In this document: piece after piece, positions 33,546 through 46,600 of the stretch
How the letters are laid out: each line of letters opens with the position of its first letter
Position numbering within the stretch: position 1 is the first letter of the stretch
DNA from: Saxidomus purpurata
Lineage: Eukaryota; Mollusca; Bivalvia; Venerida; Veneridae
Assembly (NCBI GenBank): GCA_022818135.1
Contig: JAFMSR010000013.1
Span: 28,041,331 to 28,105,330 of the forward strand
Direction: 5' to 3'
DNA length: 64,000 bases
The notes under the pieces: generated by a model
What the model was told of the DNA's origin: nothing
Seen by the model: only the letters and a program-made list of their open reading frames with translations
Databases searched by the model: none
Made by a program: the position numbers and the translations under genes

Positions 33546-34297
33546 CTGTAGAGAAAAATATTCAAAACCTGGTAACATTTTCCACACATAATATATAATA
33601 TGCACTTTACATCAAAATCATGTTTGGCAATACTTGAATTTACGTAATATTATAAAATATATAACATCAACTGGCCCATGCAAAAAATCTTTTACGTATT
33701 GGTCCCAAGTACTCCAGGACCTATAACTCCTTCTTTTTATTATCAGATCTTGTTCACTTCGAGGCTCGACTAAAAGGGGCAAATTCAGAGTTGATGGTAC
33801 ATTCACATTCATATTTGATTTAATTGACACAGATTCCAACTTTCTTACCATATAAAATCCTGAATAGTTGAAAAGTATGGTCATGCAAAACTGTCGCCGA
33901 TCTTGAGATTAAAAATCCATTTTTAATGTTTGAAAATGAAAATGCATGCAGTAGAGATTAACCAATTTAGGAAAACCAATATCTGGATATCGATTCTCGA
34001 ATGTTTTCAACTGAGAATTTTGTTTGCCGGTGGACAAAATTGAACACAAACCGACTACAGTATATTCAATTTTTGTTTAGAAAACAATTATGGACTGCAG
34101 CCCATTTAATGTAACAAAATAAGTTTATTCAAAGTAAATGATGTACTGAAACACTTACAAAGACACCTCTACATGACGAAATCTGGTTCAAATCTTGGGA
34201 AAATAACAGTTGAAAAGTACTTCCGCATTCGAAAATTGAAGGTCAATGTCACCCAAGAACGACAACTTCGCAAGATTCTCTAAAAACTATACCATAC

Positions 34298-34502
34298 CTT
34301 TGAACATACGTAGATGTGTTTCGTTTTAGAACGCTCTTGTAGGATTTTTAAGTTCAGCTGCTCGTGAGGACGACCACATAGCCTGGTCCATCTTTGACAC
34401 TTTGAGTGGCTGCGGGAACGGGAAATACTCTATTGCACACTCTTCCCTATCCAGGTACCTTGTGTCGGACTTACAGGTGCCGTAACAACACCTTTTCACC
34501 AT
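34298..34502 (-). pseudogene. THAP exon 1
   Basis: 205 nt from ATG to donor AAAG|GTATGG. Contains the C2 half, FPFP, the W and the late Cys of the finger, but with a frame change between QPL and KCQRW. Confidence 0.7.
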
Positions 34503-36700
34503 TTCAAAATCGTCACTGTTATATTTTAAATTCAAGAATTTATCGTTTATACTGCCTAGACCGGCACTAGTTTGACGGCCAAATGGCGGATTGCAACAAT
34601 GCTTATCAGTATCCTTATCTGATTGGTCAGCTCCACCTGTCAGTCAAAGTCTGGCGTAAGGTCAATTAAATAATAGTAAACACTGCTGATTTAATCAGTC
34701 TTTAATGGTACACAAATAAGTATAAATTACCGGTGTTTACAATGTAACAGTTTATTTCAAACATGCGAAAATATATGTGCCGTGTATTCAAAACCATACA
34801 ATGTAGTCTTACCTATTGACTCCCTATATGGCATTGTTATCACAAGTTAGGCTAAGTTACTAGACCTATATACGATACTAACCAAATTGTACAGGTTTAA
34901 GATTGAGTTATGTAAAAGATGCTTCCTTTGGTAAGTGTTCTGCATTTTATTGCAAGGGTTTTTTGGCGGCTGATGTGATATGCGACAATTTAACACAACG
35001 TCAATTCAAAACATTTAAAAACACGCCATTTGGCCCCACAGATTTAAAGCGCCATTCAGTACTTGAGGCATCATGCCTTTATTAATGACGGCTAAACATA
35101 TTTCAAAATTTTGAAAATTCATATGTTATACGCAGATCTCTGAAGTAAAAGTATTACTCAAGTTTTAGATGAAACCGATGTTTCGAAAAAAAAATAAGGT
35201 AATTAGATTTCGTTCAGCTGTAATCACACGATGTACACGTCTGAAATACTGCCGCACACTTGTGAACTTTTCATAACATCATCGAAGACATCAATATGTC
35301 TCAGTATTAAAAGCATGATATACAACTCAGCAACGGAACATCTAAAAATACTTACTATGTAATAAACACGGCTATATATACATTATTCAATATTTGAATA
35401 AATTTGATAAAAATATTGAACAGTCTAATATTTGTATTCAAAAAGATTATAGGCACACATATGCAAATATTTACCCTAGAGTAATTTTGCTAATTCTTAC
35501 CTATACAACAAGTCTTACTTTGACTTATGATAGACTTACGTTTTATCAGCTAACTTTGAAGATTATAAACATGTATAAAACTGTGCAATACACACTTATA
35601 TATAAAACATTCTAATTTCATATTTTAAAGGCTCAAGATCTGTTTAAAGGGTTTTGATATCCAAAAAGACTTCATTGTGTTTCAGATTGTATCATCTATG
35701 ACGACACCTTTAACCATTTTAATGATGCGCTGCATGATTTTGGCAGTGCTAAGATATACAGTAATGTCAGTCGTACAGAGTGACTTGAAGTCTTCTCCCG
35801 CGTGACAAGCGGGGATACATATCACTGCGCTATCGAGGCTTTGAGTTTCGTAAGCGTATAACTTCGTTATTCACCAATACAGTCATTTGTTTCGGAATGG
35901 CGGTACAAATTTATGTAACCAAACGAATTTAACTTCCCAGACACTTTAAATTAGAAGAGGACACATCATAAACGTGGTAGTTTCGTAAAGTATATTCAAA
36001 TATCTGTTAGAAAAAAAATTGTCTGTGTGTTCAAAAATATTTCAAAGTCGGTTTAAAAGGCTATCTTCAGCCGCTACCCGGCGACAGAATCTCAGTCGCT
36101 TTGATGAATTTCTGAACTTTATAACGCTCATAAACTATCAATCATCGGACAATTTTTTTATCATACTTCTTTTATTTTATTCATCATTCAATATTCAATC
36201 AAAAACCATAAAGTTTTCTTACATGGAAGAAAACTGTTAAACGTGGCGAGCTTTGCGGACGGACATGTGTCGATTTCCAACGCACAATAGCGTGCTTACC
36301 GTAATTCTAATATGGCGGTTCATTTGCATAATTTACTCATAAACGCAGGAGCATAGAACTTTGTTAGTGCGAAGCAATCTATTTTAAAACGTTACTTTGG
36401 AAATTAAAAGTCCATAAGAGCACATTTACATTGAACTCATTCAAGAGAAAATGACACAGGAGATATTTTTGATTGATTCGACAGTTGACTTTATCATTTG
36501 ACAGAAGTTTCTATTAACCAGTCTTCAGGTGGCATCCTTTATCAAAGTGGTGCCATACAAATCAAAGCGCTGAAAGCACACAAAGCCTTTATCGTCTTTT
36601 ATTCATTTCTGATGCAGACATTTGACCAAACGTTTAATTAAAATCCTCCATCTGCCTGTCCTTCCGTCTGTTTCGATATTTCTTGTCTGGAGCAAAACTG
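34503..36700. other. No supported gene
   Basis: AT-rich, includes the probable 5' flank of the THAP gene (34503-34700). The frames at 34903-35085 and 36019-36240 have no recognisable domain or supporting splice structure. Confidence 0.5.
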
Positions 36701-37320
36701 AAAAAATAATTGATGGAATGAATTAATATGTCGGTTAGTGCGAAATAGTGCAGTGACAAAGAACAATAACTCTAGCTTATTCCATATTCTAATTGTCGAA
36801 AGTTTCCCGGAACATTACTCAAAAACTCTCGAAGAGACTGAACATTTAGAGTGGATGCAGTTATTAAAACTGACCACGTGTTTTCATCATCCCCCTTTAC
36901 TGAATATGCTTGTCCAGATCATATTAAAACACTACATAATGAAATTAGTTAAAATTTGAGAAAGTGATAGACTCCGATGTAAGGGAGTGCAGTGATAACA
37001 AACCATAACTCTAGCTGAACCTAATTTCAAATATCTCCCTTTAATGTTTGAAATTATGTTTATCAAAAACAGAATTCCAAAACTGTGAAACAGATGTGTT
37101 TGACATGAAACATAGTGATAGCAGATGTTTAGAGAAAATGCAATGCCTACTTTGTCTATCTTAAATGATCTCCCTTTATCGTATGAAATTATTCTTGTCA
37201 GGAACAAGGGTAAAAAGCCGTTCACTAACTGATTTACTTGATCTTTAGCACACCTAAGAAATAGAAAGAAAGTGTGAGTTTCAAGTTTCAACATTCATAA
37301 TATTATTTGGGCGCATTATT
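36700..37320. repeat. Degenerate dispersed repeat, two related parts
   Basis: AACAATAACTCTAGCT (about 36761) and AACCATAACTCTAGCTGA (about 37000), with CTCCCTTTA(A/T) boxes recurring at about 37035 and 37170, suggest an old imperfect tandem or dispersed repeat. No coding call. Confidence 0.35.
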
Positions 37321-40300
37321 AAATTTAGTTCCTTTATTATTCTTTATTTTTCTTGTCTACAATTACATTTTTTATATGAATGAATTGAAGATTGTTACGT
37401 GTTCATCTGCAAGGACGGAGTGTATGTATTCTTCAGTATCTATTTGCACGGCCGTTTATTTTTTGGAATGAAAACAAAAACACTTCGAAATAAGCCGGAC
37501 CGGAAAATAAGCCAAAGGAAAATAAGCTACCCAAAACTTACGAAAAATTCAAGTATGGCGCGGTTTACGGTATTTATAATTGACCTTACAGGAATGTTCA
37601 TATCTATTAAATTTTCTACAAAGTCTTTGTTCTCTTCTTCTTTCTGGCTGTCTCTGCAGCTGTAAACTTGTCAACTGTTGGAGTATGCCTTATCGTCAAT
37701 TCAAAGAGAGGTATAGCGGTTCCTCGAACCAATGTGTGTCATTTTATTAATCTGTGAATAAGAAATCTACTCTCTATTTAAAATATTTCCCCCGCTGTCT
37801 GTTATCATTTGGGCATAAATGACGTGACAACTACGATTTCCCTGAAAGTCTGTTGTTGGGCGATTAATTATATGAGATGTGCAATTTCTAGCTTCTATGG
37901 CATACGGAAATCTATTTTCCCAGGGTCTGCCCTGTGCTCCACTTAAGAGACGGTTTTTGTTAAATCTTTAAGCATAATATTACGTCTGATGAAAAAGGAA
38001 TGCCAACATTAAAAATCCAAGCAAGTATGCGAAACATGCGATATGTCTTCAGTCATATTATAATTGGTAAATCCCGGATTGAGAGGGACTTTCCGTTGTT
38101 AGATTTAATCTCAGCAACTGAAGGAAAGTTTCAGGTTATATTCACCGAAAACATGGAGAAAATCATGTCAACCTTATACATTTAAATATTCTAATCTACG
38201 AAATTTCTGTTCTGCACAGTCATTCAGTATTTTACTGATGTATATAGCCGCCTGTTTTCGGTTGTGACAGGCAAAGACCTGACAGAAAAGTCAGAATGAA
38301 CTTTCTAGTGTTTCTATTCATAATCTTGAACATGATATGCATACTAATTATGGTAAATAATATTTTACAAAGCCTGTAATCATTTTCTTTTAACAATACA
38401 GGAAATATTATTTGCTACCTTTGGTTGTCAGTTTGTAATTGCTGATGGCCAAAAAACTTGGCATGTAAATGTTTTTGTTTATCATGCTATTAATACATGA
38501 AACTTCATCATCGAAACAGTGAAAGAATAACATTTCTTCAAAATACATGTATCAAACGACCCTAAATTGATAGGGGATCAGTAATAAAGTACTGTGATTT
38601 TAAGGTTACAAAATATTAATTTTGTGAAAATATTAATTTTGTGAACAGGATTTTTCCTGAAACCTAAACAAAAAAATGCATACTTTATGTATTTAAAAGA
38701 GAAACGCCACAGTTCACTGGTTCATGTAAGAATAAGTATTAGACTTCAAATGCACCGTAAGGTTGTATAGGATCTTAGTAAAGCAGTGGCTTCGAAACGA
38801 TATACAATGTTATGAAAACATTTTGAATTGACAAAACATCTCAACTAAACGGAAAAACTTGGAGGGATCTTTAATAAACTTTTCTTATAAGTTTGTGTAA
38901 TGGACTAAGGAAGATGGAAATATGGAACCAACCTACCAACCTTAATTTAAGATCAAAGAACACATCTGGATAAAATCAAAATACTTTACACATGAACAGG
39001 TATCATATTCAATATTAATCGGTGTACATTTTATCTGTGGTATTCATACAAGGTTTAAATTTAACAAATTCTAGTGCAACATCTTTAAGTATGACCATTA
39101 TGCATAACTATTACTAAAAATGTGCTCCATTGATTGTAGTAAATTGCTTATGGTATGTAAGTCAAGGCTGTTGAGCCTCAAAATAGGCTGAACCCGGACA
39201 AAAAATCATACAGAAATTAAACTTATGTTTTCTGAAAGCTCAGTGTATGTGGTATCCATGAATACTATTATTTCCCTGTTCGCAAGGGCTAAATCTTATC
39301 CTAGCCGATATACTTTAAGATAATAGACAACATAAATTGAATACTTCAACTGTGACAATCCTTGTTTTCCTTAAAACTTAAATGTACCTTCTTTCTCATG
39401 ATCATTTGTATTAGAAAAATAAAAAATAATATCGCTTGCTGATTGTACAAAAGTAGTTTACTTCTATCAAAGGCAAACGTAAACTCATATTTATGCTTAC
39501 TTTTTAAGAGATTAAAGTCAAAGACGGTATCTCAGAATTTTGTCGCATTCCCGCCTTATTTTCCTTTAGTTATTATTTTCAAAGTTTTTATATTTAAATA
39601 CGCTCTCTGAACAAATATAGAAAATGAAAACAAACGATTTTTTCTCACCGCCTGATTTCATTTGAAGTGTTCGAGTAATACTATGCCTGTGCGTCTGGTC
39701 ATCTCCTGTTTTTGTCTTGTATGATAGCTATTTTACCCCTATACTACACTGAACACATGCGACAGCCAACCTAAATATAATCATCATATAGCCATTTAGT
39801 GATTCTTATTCTCATTATAAAAATGGCATTAATTGGAACTCATCAAATTCTTTATGAGAGGTTGCATTTCACTTTTCAAATAGAATTAATTATATGTTAT
39901 TTATTGTTGTCAAGCATATAGTAAAGACATAGGAGAAAACATCACATTGGAAATTAATATCCATCGTAAATTGTATTAAAGAGCCAATAAATACTCATTG
40001 AAAATAATTACTACAATAACTGTATCTTAAATCAGTCGGTTTAAAAACTTTACCGAGTCAAGTCATGTCAAGACAAGTAATATTTATTTACAGGAAGTCG
40101 GATGTTTTAACAAATATAAAATAAACTCTGTTAAGCTTTTGACACCGATTTATACATACATATTTGCATATCAATTATCACAGTTTACATTATTTAACTA
40201 CATATAACACATTTAAAAATTACGATAAGATTTATTTTTTTATACCATAAGATATATTTAAACCCTGCATAACTGCTACACTTGATTATGAATTAAGGTA

Positions 40301-40540
40301 TATTTGGTAGCAGTCCCCTTACACAATCTTCAATTTGCTTTTCAAAGTGATATATGTTTGATTTTATTTATAGTAAAAAAAGTCTATGTAGTAGGAATTA
40401 AAATTTTAACCGCCGTTAATGCCAGAAATCGGATACTTTACTTTATTGCCTTAAATGTATTAAATTATTTGACTCTTTTAGTTTTACTCCTAATCAAGTC
40501 CAATCTAAGCAAGAAACTAATATTGTTTTAGCTTTAGCCT
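37321..40540. other. No supported gene; upstream region of the kringle gene
   Basis: AT-rich. 37497-37530 has an AAATAAGC-type short repeat. The last few hundred bases presumably contain control sequences for the gene at 40597, but only the TATA box is identifiable. Confidence 0.5.
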
Positions 40541-40551
40541 AAGTAAAAAAC

Positions 40552-40559
40552 TATAAAAG
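40552..40559 (+). promoter_or_regulatory. TATA box of the kringle gene
   Basis: TATAAAAG, 38-45 bp upstream of the ATG. With normal 25-30 bp spacing, transcription would start near 40582 and leave a 5' leader of only about 15 nt. The start context is CAAGATGG, which fits a good Kozak site. Confidence 0.65.
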
Positions 40560-40596
40560 ACAGTTCAAATAAAAGTCACACCCACTTTGTGTCAAG

Positions 40597-40669
40597 ATGG
40601 AAGGAAGGAGAATCCTTGGACTTCTGGTGGCTTGTCTACTTGCTTTTATAAAACCTGCTGTGTGTGAAG
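40597..40669 (+). CDS. Kringle gene exon 1: signal peptide
   Basis: MEGRRILGLLVACLLAFIKP, basic n-region then hydrophobic core, ending AVCE at a phase-1 donor GAAG|GTATGT. The ATG is the first after the TATA box. Confidence 0.82.
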
Positions 40670-43600
40670 GTATGTTTATATATTCAGCTTCAAGCCAAAG
40701 TGTTGTAACATTTGTTCATGTCATCATGTTGTATTTGTTGATACTCTTTTCAATGTACTTGCTCATTGGTACATTTGAAACAAATTGAACCTATCAAATA
40801 AAAAAGTGTTCATTTAGTTTTTTTCAACGATGCTTGTTTAAAGACACAATGCCAAAGAAAATGTCAACATTCTCAAATCTTGAAATATGTCATAAAACAT
40901 GATAATTGGCATCAATGTTTTTTTTTCAAATTTCTAGCAACCTTAGTAAAATATTTTACAAACTTAAGGTACATAGTAGTTTAAAAAGACCTGGGTGGGC
41001 TTTACACTATTTTCTTGAAAACAGTAAAAAGTTTAATGTTTATATCTCTGCAGTGTTGCAAAAGTTTCACTTGATTCTTGCCAAAGTTTTAATTAAATTT
41101 TTAGATACAGTATTAAAATACTTGCTGTAAATGATACCCCTCAGGGGCTTAGTATTGGACCTTTCATGTATCACATGAACCGACTTCGTTTGAATACTTT
41201 GGTTTAACGGTTACTGACTAAACATCACTAATGTTTTCACTGACTGACGGGATAGATTACAAAAGCAATAACTACCTGACCTTCTATCTAACACAATAAG
41301 AATTCCCTTCCGAAAGGTAGGATAGTAGTACTAATCCGTCACATGAACGATGGTGAACTACATTTGTATACTGTTCGTCTTTCAATAGATTAAACTCTGC
41401 TGAAACGGATGTATAACCACCAGAAGCGAAATGAATCCTGTAAGACCTCACGAATAACCGTTACATGTATCAATTTCATAACTGTAAATTTTTGTTTTTA
41501 CACAGACTGTTTCTACAAAGCCAGCAATGGCAATTTATATTACAATGGAACGGAAGAGAGAACTATACAGGGTCATCCATGTCTGCGCTGGGACACCGTA
41601 CTTGTTGAATACCCGGAGTTAAACTTGCATTATAGGTTTCATGACAAAGCTTCAGCTAGCCGAGCGGAAAACTACTGCCGTGACATATATAAAGGAAGTA
41701 AGGCAACAAAATGATTCTACACTATGTAGTACATGTACAAATGTAACATTCTTTGCATCGCATATGTTACAAAACTCTTAAATGAAAGCTTGACTTTTAT
41801 GTACAATGTTATATTGATAATAGTGTTATTATCATTATTAGTATTATTATTGATATTGTTTGCCTTCCGAACAATATTGTATCTTAGCCTGTTTGATGCT
41901 AGCTATTCTGTCTTTGCAGCCAGTTCAGTTCATGATCAGCATGCATTACATCCAGTCTGATAATGAAATGCACTTTTCGTTATTACATTTGTTTTCATTG
42001 GATACACATTAAAATGTGCGGTAAAAATTGAAAGATGGTCAACATCAAGGTAATAGTAGTTAAAATCAATGGATAAATGCATTTTTCTAGTAACATCTTG
42101 TTCATACTCTTTATGTTAAAACATGTGCGTATTAAACTTATAGAACATACCAAATTATAACGAATTACTGTCTGATTTGAATTTTTAGCGACTGTTAAGG
42201 TCAAACAGGTATTCCGACTGTGTCTGATTAATGACAATTTCGAGAGTCACACGTAAATGTTTGATTGCTCGTTTAAAAAAAGCTTTCTGTGTCCATAACT
42301 TTTTATTTATCTAATTGTGTTTATAATGTGTTTAATAATACAATATCTGTTTCGTCATATTTCGTCTAGATGAAGATATATATTGTTACATTTTGAATCC
42401 CGGTCTACAAGAAACACTTTGCAGCGCACCATACTGCAACGACCCTTCCGGAGAACACATGGTTAGTTACAAGTTGTGGTGTCTCTTCTGTAAAAAATCA
42501 GCAGGTCCAAGTGATAACATGTAGGTCCATTTTTTCGTAAATCCTTTTTGAAATATACTTGGTTTTTCAGAAACGTTAGAATGGTGAATATGAATATATA
42601 TAGTTTTGTTCAATAAATGAAAACTGTTTTTATCTATCAAGTTGAATTAAACAATATTCAAAATATTTGCTCACTGGTATATTGGAATATACTTTGCCCA
42701 TCAGCAGGATTTAAAGTTCATGATACTCGGTACAATTTGAAATATACAGAGTTCAAAACAAAGTACAGAAGACCATCGGTAACACCGGTGGATACTCAAA
42801 GAGCGAGCGTTGTCGGATGAAGAACATACATATTAAACCCTTGTAGATGAATACGTAGCAAGTTTCAATTCATTCTCATAAAAACTGTTATTGTAGACAA
42901 GCAAGATAAAGAATAATAAAGGGACTAAACTCAATCACACACCGAGATAAAATTATAAATTTTGAACATGCCACTTTCTTTCAATATCCTTTTTCGTTGT
43001 GCTAAATATCAAATAAATCAGTTCAACTTTTTTGACGCAATATTCTATTCGAGGATAATTTCATATGATAAAGGGCGATCATTAGAGAAAGACAAGTTAC
43101 TTTAAGGTTATGAGACACTGCGCGTTGTCTAAACATCTGATATAACTATGTCAAATATTAAACACTAGGAGCGTCAACGAACTGAGAACGACGTTTGCTG
43201 ATATTGTGTTCGTAAAACTACTTTATTTTGATTTAATCCACCTGGCGCTAATGTTTTATTGAAACGGTTCTGGTATTATTCAATATACCATACAATATCC
43301 CAAACCAGTTTGACCGCAAATCTCCCTGGCTTCTGCATATTGATCCACTTGTCACTATCAACATTTTAAATTACCTAAACAAAAGTTGCGTCCGACAAAC
43401 TATAACAGGTACATGTATATGTTTTAATTTACAGCTTGAAGTAAAAGGAGAGGCGATAAGATGTCGTTATTTACCGGAAAGTGGCGAATGCTATAACAAT
43501 GAAGTATATTACTGCAAGGATACTCACAAAATAATAAGTTCAGAGAAGAAAATAAACAATTGTTTGAAACTCTTCTGCTGTACTTTAAGAGGTACTAAAC

Positions 43601-46600
43601 GTATTGTAAAATTAGAACGTAGCAATTATGTAGTGATACGAATGTCTAGTTCAACAAATATACACAATATCTAAACAAAAGTATAATATGCATTAATAAT
43701 GGCTTTTCGAACGGTCTCCGAAAAATACTCAAATCTATTGTGTTAACCAATTTTACGCTTGAGTGATAAATGCAAATTAAAGGCAAAATAAATATTCAAA
43801 CTACATAATATTATGAGATTGATTGAAAACAAGTGTAACTATATTCGAGTGTTACAAAACGTTCACGAACGCCCTACACATGATGCTCAAGACAAATTTA
43901 AAGCAGACTGTCTGCCAACGTCGTCAGGAAAAATGTGAGGACGAAGCTAAACTGCTGCATAAATACATGTTCATATAGCGCTTAAATAATTTTCATTCAA
44001 TTATAATCATGATATATGCGAAAAGTTTTTTAGCTTTGCAGTAAAGTAAAATTGAAAGAAACATTGAACAGTTTTTAAAGAGCATGGTTTGACAGTGTTT
44101 CCGAAAATGTATATGTATCATTAGAAGCTGTTCCTCCCACATAATCATGACGTTGATATAGCGACTATTTAATTGGAGTAATTAAATGTATGTTAAAAAG
44201 ACAGTAGTAGATTAAATACAAATGTACAATAAAAATTTTGTCACATACTTTTATTCAATAAAACAGTCATGAGAGTTCTCCGAAATGTATTCGAGCCTGA
44301 ATCCTGCTTTAGATTTTTCTGGTTTTATAATCAATGTGAACAAATTATAGCCCCGTTTTACGTTGTGAAGTAGATATCAACCAGTACAAATAAAAGACCC
44401 TTTTGTTTAAGTTTTTTAAATTCCAATTTAGTGTTGATGTTACGAAAAAAACTACAACAAATCTCGACCATTCAGTTAACGGAGACATAGCCAAGTTTGA
44501 TGCATTTTATACTTTGACAATCATTGTATTTTTACATTGCATGCGGTCTTTCTTTTGTAATAACCAAAGTTGAAAGATTAAATTCATTATGCCAAAGTAT
44601 ACCAAATAATAATGACAAAACATTCGCTTTTATTAGAAAGACAAGTTCCCGTTCTGTACGCCTGTTATATCTTTTTTATTGAACGCTCTAGATATTTGCG
44701 AACAGGTGTTTATGACAAAGGCATACAACAGTTCGGTTTATTTAGGTAAGCTCTAGTATTTCATTTAGTATATTTTGAGAAAATTTAAGCTTTAGGAAAT
44801 ACAATTATTCATGTTAGAACTTTGTGTAATGTTTAGGCTGTATGTACAAGCAATCATATGAATACAACGGAACATGGAGACACACTAATGAAGGAACATT
44901 GTGCACATTTTGGAATGACTCGAGTCTGGGACGACAAATTGAATCATCTTTTAAATTCCCAGATGAATCTTTAGATGATGCAAGAAACTACTGTAGAGAT
45001 CCAGATTTATCAGGTACATGTAGTTCATGAGGACAAGTTATATTTTCTTTTATAATCGCCCCACCTTTCCAGGTAAGATATATGATTCTTTTATCATGAA
45101 AATTATGTGAATGATTTGTTACGTCCTCAAAATAAACCAGAAACTATAATACAGACAATAAATCTTCGGTAGACATTGCTGAAGTGTCGAAATTGAAATG
45201 AAGTTGGACTATAAACGGTGCAGGGCAAGGAAAAGGGGAAAGAACAAGTCTTTGTGTCGACAAAGAGGATTTTAATGATTGTAAAGGGCTTTGATTTGAT
45301 GAGAATTTTATCAAGGTCCGTCCAAAAGAGCACTTATGTTAGCTTAATATTTGGATGAGACCCCGATTGTAAAGGGCTTAACATTCGCAGTTTCTTCTTT
45401 TGTTCGCTATTTTTTTCAAAATTAACTTAATCGCGGCTCATTGAATTCGTGCATTTTTGCAAACGAAAATTTTATTTTTTATTATTTATTAAGTATTTCA
45501 AGCGTTCTTATTTGAAATATGTAATTTCCCCCAAGATCTGCGATATAAGTCAGGATGTCGATGATATGAACCCCTGACCTCAAATACGGATATCACATGT
45601 ACATGTATTGACATAGATTTCAGACTGTCAACAATACAGGACTGTCATTTCCAGTGGCTAGTACAATTTGAAAACAAACTGAGCTAATTATGAAGGCATT
45701 CGAGCTGGCTGGATTGTAAACACCTGTTAGGTGTACAACTGTTATAGTCCTTTTTTAGTGTTGGCTTTTATTGTGCGTAAACACACAAAAGGATTATCTG
45801 TATATACATTTACCGTTTTATGACTTCCTAGATTGTTTGCATCTTTAAATGTATTATATTGAATATATGTAATAAAGGAATCGTCAAAACATAGTATGGA
45901 TTAGATACATGGATTTGATTAAAGAAATTGAACAAAGAAACCCGATATTTGTTTGATGTTGAAACATGTATCGAGAGTCGCTGTTTATTTAATTCATGGA
46001 TTATTAAAGTCAGATATAGCGAAATTAAAACCTTTGCGATTAAAACCCAATTTACAGTCATGTAGACTGTTTTGACATATACATCGTGTCTCATGTATTG
46101 TTAATGGGAAAAACGAAATACTCGTAAGTTCTGCAACAAAAATTAGTTCATTTTAATCGATCATGAATATCATGACCATTATTAAGTTATAATCATAATA
46201 TAAGAAAACGAAGTTGTTCATAAGGCGAAATCAAGTTTTATTCTATATCAAAATGTATCAGGAATGTCCCAACTCCTACGTAAGTTACTCCACCTTAAAT
46301 TTTATTTTCAAGTTATTTAGAGATGATGAAGGATTACAGCCAAAATACATATGCACCATTTGAAATATTACTGACTGGACAGCTTTATAACGATATTGTT
46401 TCTAAATTCCAACAGTATTGATTGTAAAAGACGTAGGCAAGATATATCACGAGTTTTTGTGATGCAAATCATTATTGTGTAGCAGTTTATACTAAATATA
46501 AATAACTATCTATCGCAGGATCTCCATGGTGTTTCACGCATAAGGGAGTATTGTTTGGAAGACATGACAAACGCAGTTGTAGTATTCCCATCTGTGACGA

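Larger units (their letters stand above)
33012..34502 (-). pseudogene. THAP-domain gene, broken by a frameshift
   Basis: Three minus-strand exons with compatible phases: 34502-34298, 33545-33391 and 33133-33012. The THAP zinc finger starts at the ATG (MVKRCCYGTCKSDTRY with C-x4-C) and includes FPFP, then KCQRWTRLCGRPHEQLN, IYVCSK and, across the intron, HFVYGKPTAENPDP. The first half and KCQRW are in different frames; the gap is about five residues shorter than related THAP domains, consistent with a 14-nt deletion. Exon 2 then encodes a basic linker (PPKKKVRT), exon 3 a Thr-rich linker ending NTDPTPNKG. THAP domains bind DNA and often head transposases, and the neighbouring HTH and YqaJ pieces fit that. 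A sequencing error at the frameshift cannot be excluded. Confidence 0.7.

Noticed and set aside
33618..33884. Minus-strand 88-codon frame between THAP exons 1 and 2
   Set aside because: Including it would disrupt the clean phase-0 junction that joins CSK to HFV; no domain recognised.
36738..38185. Short frames upstream of the kringle gene
   Set aside because: No domain, no codon bias and no splice context; region appears to be degenerate repeats.
41733..42237. Hydrophobic open frames between kringle exons (e.g. 41733-41960)
   Set aside because: They lie in intron 2, are AT-rich by composition, and have no matching splice sites or domain.
43435..44745. Ly6/uPAR three-finger domain in Cys module A
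   Set aside because: The CC...C ending is suggestive, but cysteine number and spacing do not fit well enough to name the domain.
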